Assembly: GCF_031127905.1 (NCBI RefSeq)
Contig: NZ_JARXIC010000031.1
Span: 1-39,061 of the forward strand
From: Thalassobacterium sedimentorum
Lineage (GTDB): Bacteria > Verrucomicrobiota > Verrucomicrobiia > Opitutales > Coraliomargaritaceae
DNA length: 39,061 bases
Direction: 5' to 3'
A program made the translations under genes and the position numbers. Shown piece by piece: positions 37,495 to 39,061 of the stretch (positions are counted from its first letter, which is position 1; each line of letters starts with the position of its first letter). The notes beneath the pieces are model-generated. The model had not been told where the DNA came from and made no database searches. It saw only the letters and a program-made list of their open reading frames with translations.

Positions 37495-38952
37495 ATGCGA
37501 TTTCTCGATTCGCGCCAGAATGTTTCTGATAGCAGAAGTCTTTCTGGCGCTTTTTTGTACCTACAGACCATTATATTGGTTTTGTTTGCCGTTTGGTCAT
37601 TGGGGGGGCGAATGGAGGGAGCGATCACTTGGATCGCGGCCTTGAGCTGGTCTTCGTTGTTGGCCTTTGTCCTGTGTCCGCGCCGACTTGCTGTGTTTCA
37701 AAAGATCTGGGGCAGCTGGCAATCGTACCTTCCTTTACTGGCATGGCTGATCCTGATCTTCTGGCTGTTACTGGCGCCTTTTAATGCGCAGTGGCGAGTG
37801 ATTACTGGGCTGGATGGTTCGGTTAGTTTAGAACCTTTAGTGTATTTCTCTGGTTTACCCGCCGCCTTGGTCGAGGCACGCTGTCGTGAATACGGGCTGC
37901 TGTTGTCGGGCCTGATGGTGCAGGCGATGGTGTTGTGGCACTTTTTAGAGCGATCGGACTTGCGTCCGTTGCTGACGGTGATTGCTTGGAACTCGATCAT
38001 CGCGGCTGCGGTTGGCGTGTTCTTTAAATTGGCTGCAGCTGAGAAAATTCTTGGCTTGGCAGAACCGGTGACAGGTTCATTTTTTGCCAGCTTCCGTTAT
38101 CATAACCATTGGACGGCTTTCGCGTTGCTCTCACTGGGGCAATGTTTGTCATTGGGGGCGTATTGGTATCGTCGTGGGCAACGTAATGTGGATGTGCGTC
38201 GTAAACGGCCAGATCTGATTTGGTTTTCGGGGCTGCTATTACTTTCGTTGACACTTCCCCTCACGGCAGCTCGTGCGGGCGTGCTGTTCTTGGTTCTTTT
38301 TTGGTTAGGTCTTGCTTGTTGGTTTTTAGTTGGTGGTCGACGTGCTTCGAATACAGCAGATCTAACGGCTCCGCGTCGCTATTGGACCATACTGATTCCC
38401 TGTTTCGCTATTGTGATGGTGATCTTTTCGATCTGGGGCGCGCGTCAGGGCTTGCTACCAGAATGGCGTCAAACTCGAACGCAATTGGAGCAAGTGCAAA
38501 ACCAGAAGTATGAGGATTTGGATCACCCACGTACTGATTCCTGGGGAGACTGCTGGCGTATGCTGCAGGACAGTCCTGTTTGGGGATGGGGGCCAGGGAG
38601 TCATCTCTATCTGTATCAGCTCTATGCACGTGAGGAATATCGTTATGAGAGTGGGGTAGTGAAGCATATCAAGGAATTTGCCCACAACGATTTGATGCAG
38701 TTTTTAGCTGAGTTGGGCGCGGTCGGACTGTTGTTGTTATTGCTGCCTCCTGCCATGCTGTTCCTGCGCTATAGTCATGGATTGTGGCGCTCCGCTCAGG
38801 GGCTCGCTTTATTTTTTCCATGCGTGTTGATTCTAATGCTGGCGAGTTTTGAGTTTCCATTTAGTAATCCAGCTGTGCTGACGCTCTATTTTGTGCAAGC
38901 TACGCTAGCCTTTAAATACGCGTGCAATGCAGGGCGGGGGCGTTGGGCTTAG
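37495..38952 (+). CDS. O-antigen ligase/polymerase-like membrane protein (Wzy_C family)
   Basis: 485 aa from ATG 37495 (TTG 37492 is adjacent and in frame). There are about 11-12 hydrophobic segments. Between two of them lies a large loop (about 310-400) with TDSWGDCWRMLQDSPVWGWG and later KEFAHNDLMQFLAELG, the usual Wzy_C/O-antigen-ligase blocks (DxPxxGxG and HNxxLQxxxExG). Members join or polymerise undecaprenyl-linked glycans at the periplasmic face. Which one this is cannot be told. It follows the PEP-CTERM gene and micro-ORF on the same strand, so exopolysaccharide or surface glycan assembly is the likely context. Confidence 0.88.
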   Translation: MRFLDSRQNVSDSRSLSGAFLYLQTIILVLFAVWSLGGRMEGAITWIAALSWSSLLAFVLCPRRLAVFQKIWGSWQSYLPLLAWLILIFWLLLAPFNAQWRVITGLDGSVSLEPLVYFSGLPAALVEARCREYGLLLSGLMVQAMVLWHFLERSDLRPLLTVIAWNSIIAAAVGVFFKLAAAEKILGLAEPVTGSFFASFRYHNHWTAFALLSLGQCLSLGAYWYRRGQRNVDVRRKRPDLIWFSGLLLLSLTLPLTAARAGVLFLVLFWLGLACWFLVGGRRASNTADLTAPRRYWTILIPCFAIVMVIFSIWGARQGLLPEWRQTRTQLEQVQNQKYEDLDHPRTDSWGDCWRMLQDSPVWGWGPGSHLYLYQLYAREEYRYESGVVKHIKEFAHNDLMQFLAELGAVGLLLLLLPPAMLFLRYSHGLWRSAQGLALFFPCVLILMLASFEFPFSNPAVLTLYFVQATLAFKYACNAGRGRWA

Positions 38953-39061
38953 TCTCATGTGGTAGAGCGTGCTCGCCGAGCGCGCCGTTTGCCAACTGAA
39001 TGCAACAGCCTTAATCATTGCCTCCGCCTAGTGCTTATCTAACGGAATCGGACGGATCGGC
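38953..39061. other. Window end, no feature seen
   Basis: 109 bp after the ligase-like gene; GC-rich start (GTGCTCGCCGAGCGCGCC), no T-tailed hairpin or gene start that I can support. Confidence 0.6.

Overview
The window reads as a chromosomal segment of a Gram-negative bacterium of the PVC group, most likely a marine verrucomicrobium of the Opitutae/Puniceicoccales type (Coraliomargarita-like). The reasons are the combination of an outer-membrane toolkit (RND efflux, Lol transporter, LptC/OstA protein) with an McsA-McsB-ClpC arginine-phosphorylation module more often associated with Firmicutes and chlamydiae, an FtsZ with a deviating tubulin signature, and a PEP-CTERM protein ending in a PETS-type sorting signal. 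This placement is inference from gene content, not from a marker-gene search.

Layout. 1-5.0 kb: tRNA-Ser(GCU), an RND efflux pump operon (adaptor then permease, minus strand), tRNA-Phe(GAA) and tRNA-Leu(UAG) with a strong terminator. 5.0-7.7 kb: divergent ribBA-like gene (its GTP cyclohydrolase half has lost its catalytic residues) and argH. 7.7-8.5 kb: a REP-associated tyrosine transposase (RAYT) framed by two REP palindromes. 8.6-13.6 kb: a putative lipoprotein with a PD-(D/E)XK-like motif, cvfB-ispA on the minus strand, then three membrane or exported proteins of unknown role. 13.9-19.0 kb: a class IV aminotransferase (ilvE-like) and mcsA-mcsB-clpC, preceded by a good -24/-12 (sigma-54 type) promoter candidate. 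19.0-23.7 kb: a 610-bp intergenic region with repeats, then dnaK, groES, groEL. 23.8-30.0 kb: ftsA-ftsZ-lolC/E-lolD in close series, a Gfo/Idh/MocA oxidoreductase and a Fur-family regulator with a degenerate metal site. 30.0-34.6 kb: a second intergenic repeat cluster, a small anchored protein, aspS, and a large LptC/OstA-like protein. 34.6-39.0 kb: an accessory-looking tail with a helix-turn-helix gene divergent from a histidine-kinase-ATPase-like remnant, a PEP-CTERM protein, a 54-residue membrane micro-ORF and an O-antigen ligase/polymerase-like membrane protein.

The most coherent themes are protein quality control (McsAB-ClpC, DnaK, GroESL lie in one 9-kb block, with no ctsR, hrcA or CIRCE visible), envelope biogenesis (Lol, Lpt, RND, ligase, PEP-CTERM), and a small mobile-repeat ecosystem: one RAYT gene plus two families of palindromic intergenic repeats of about 63-65 bp, both bounded by GTAG...CTAC, the foot sequence known for REP elements that RAYT proteins process. 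Starts were moved downstream of the longest open frame for several genes (8600, 12474, 13898, 23819, 28364, 29479) where signal peptides or family N-termini begin there.
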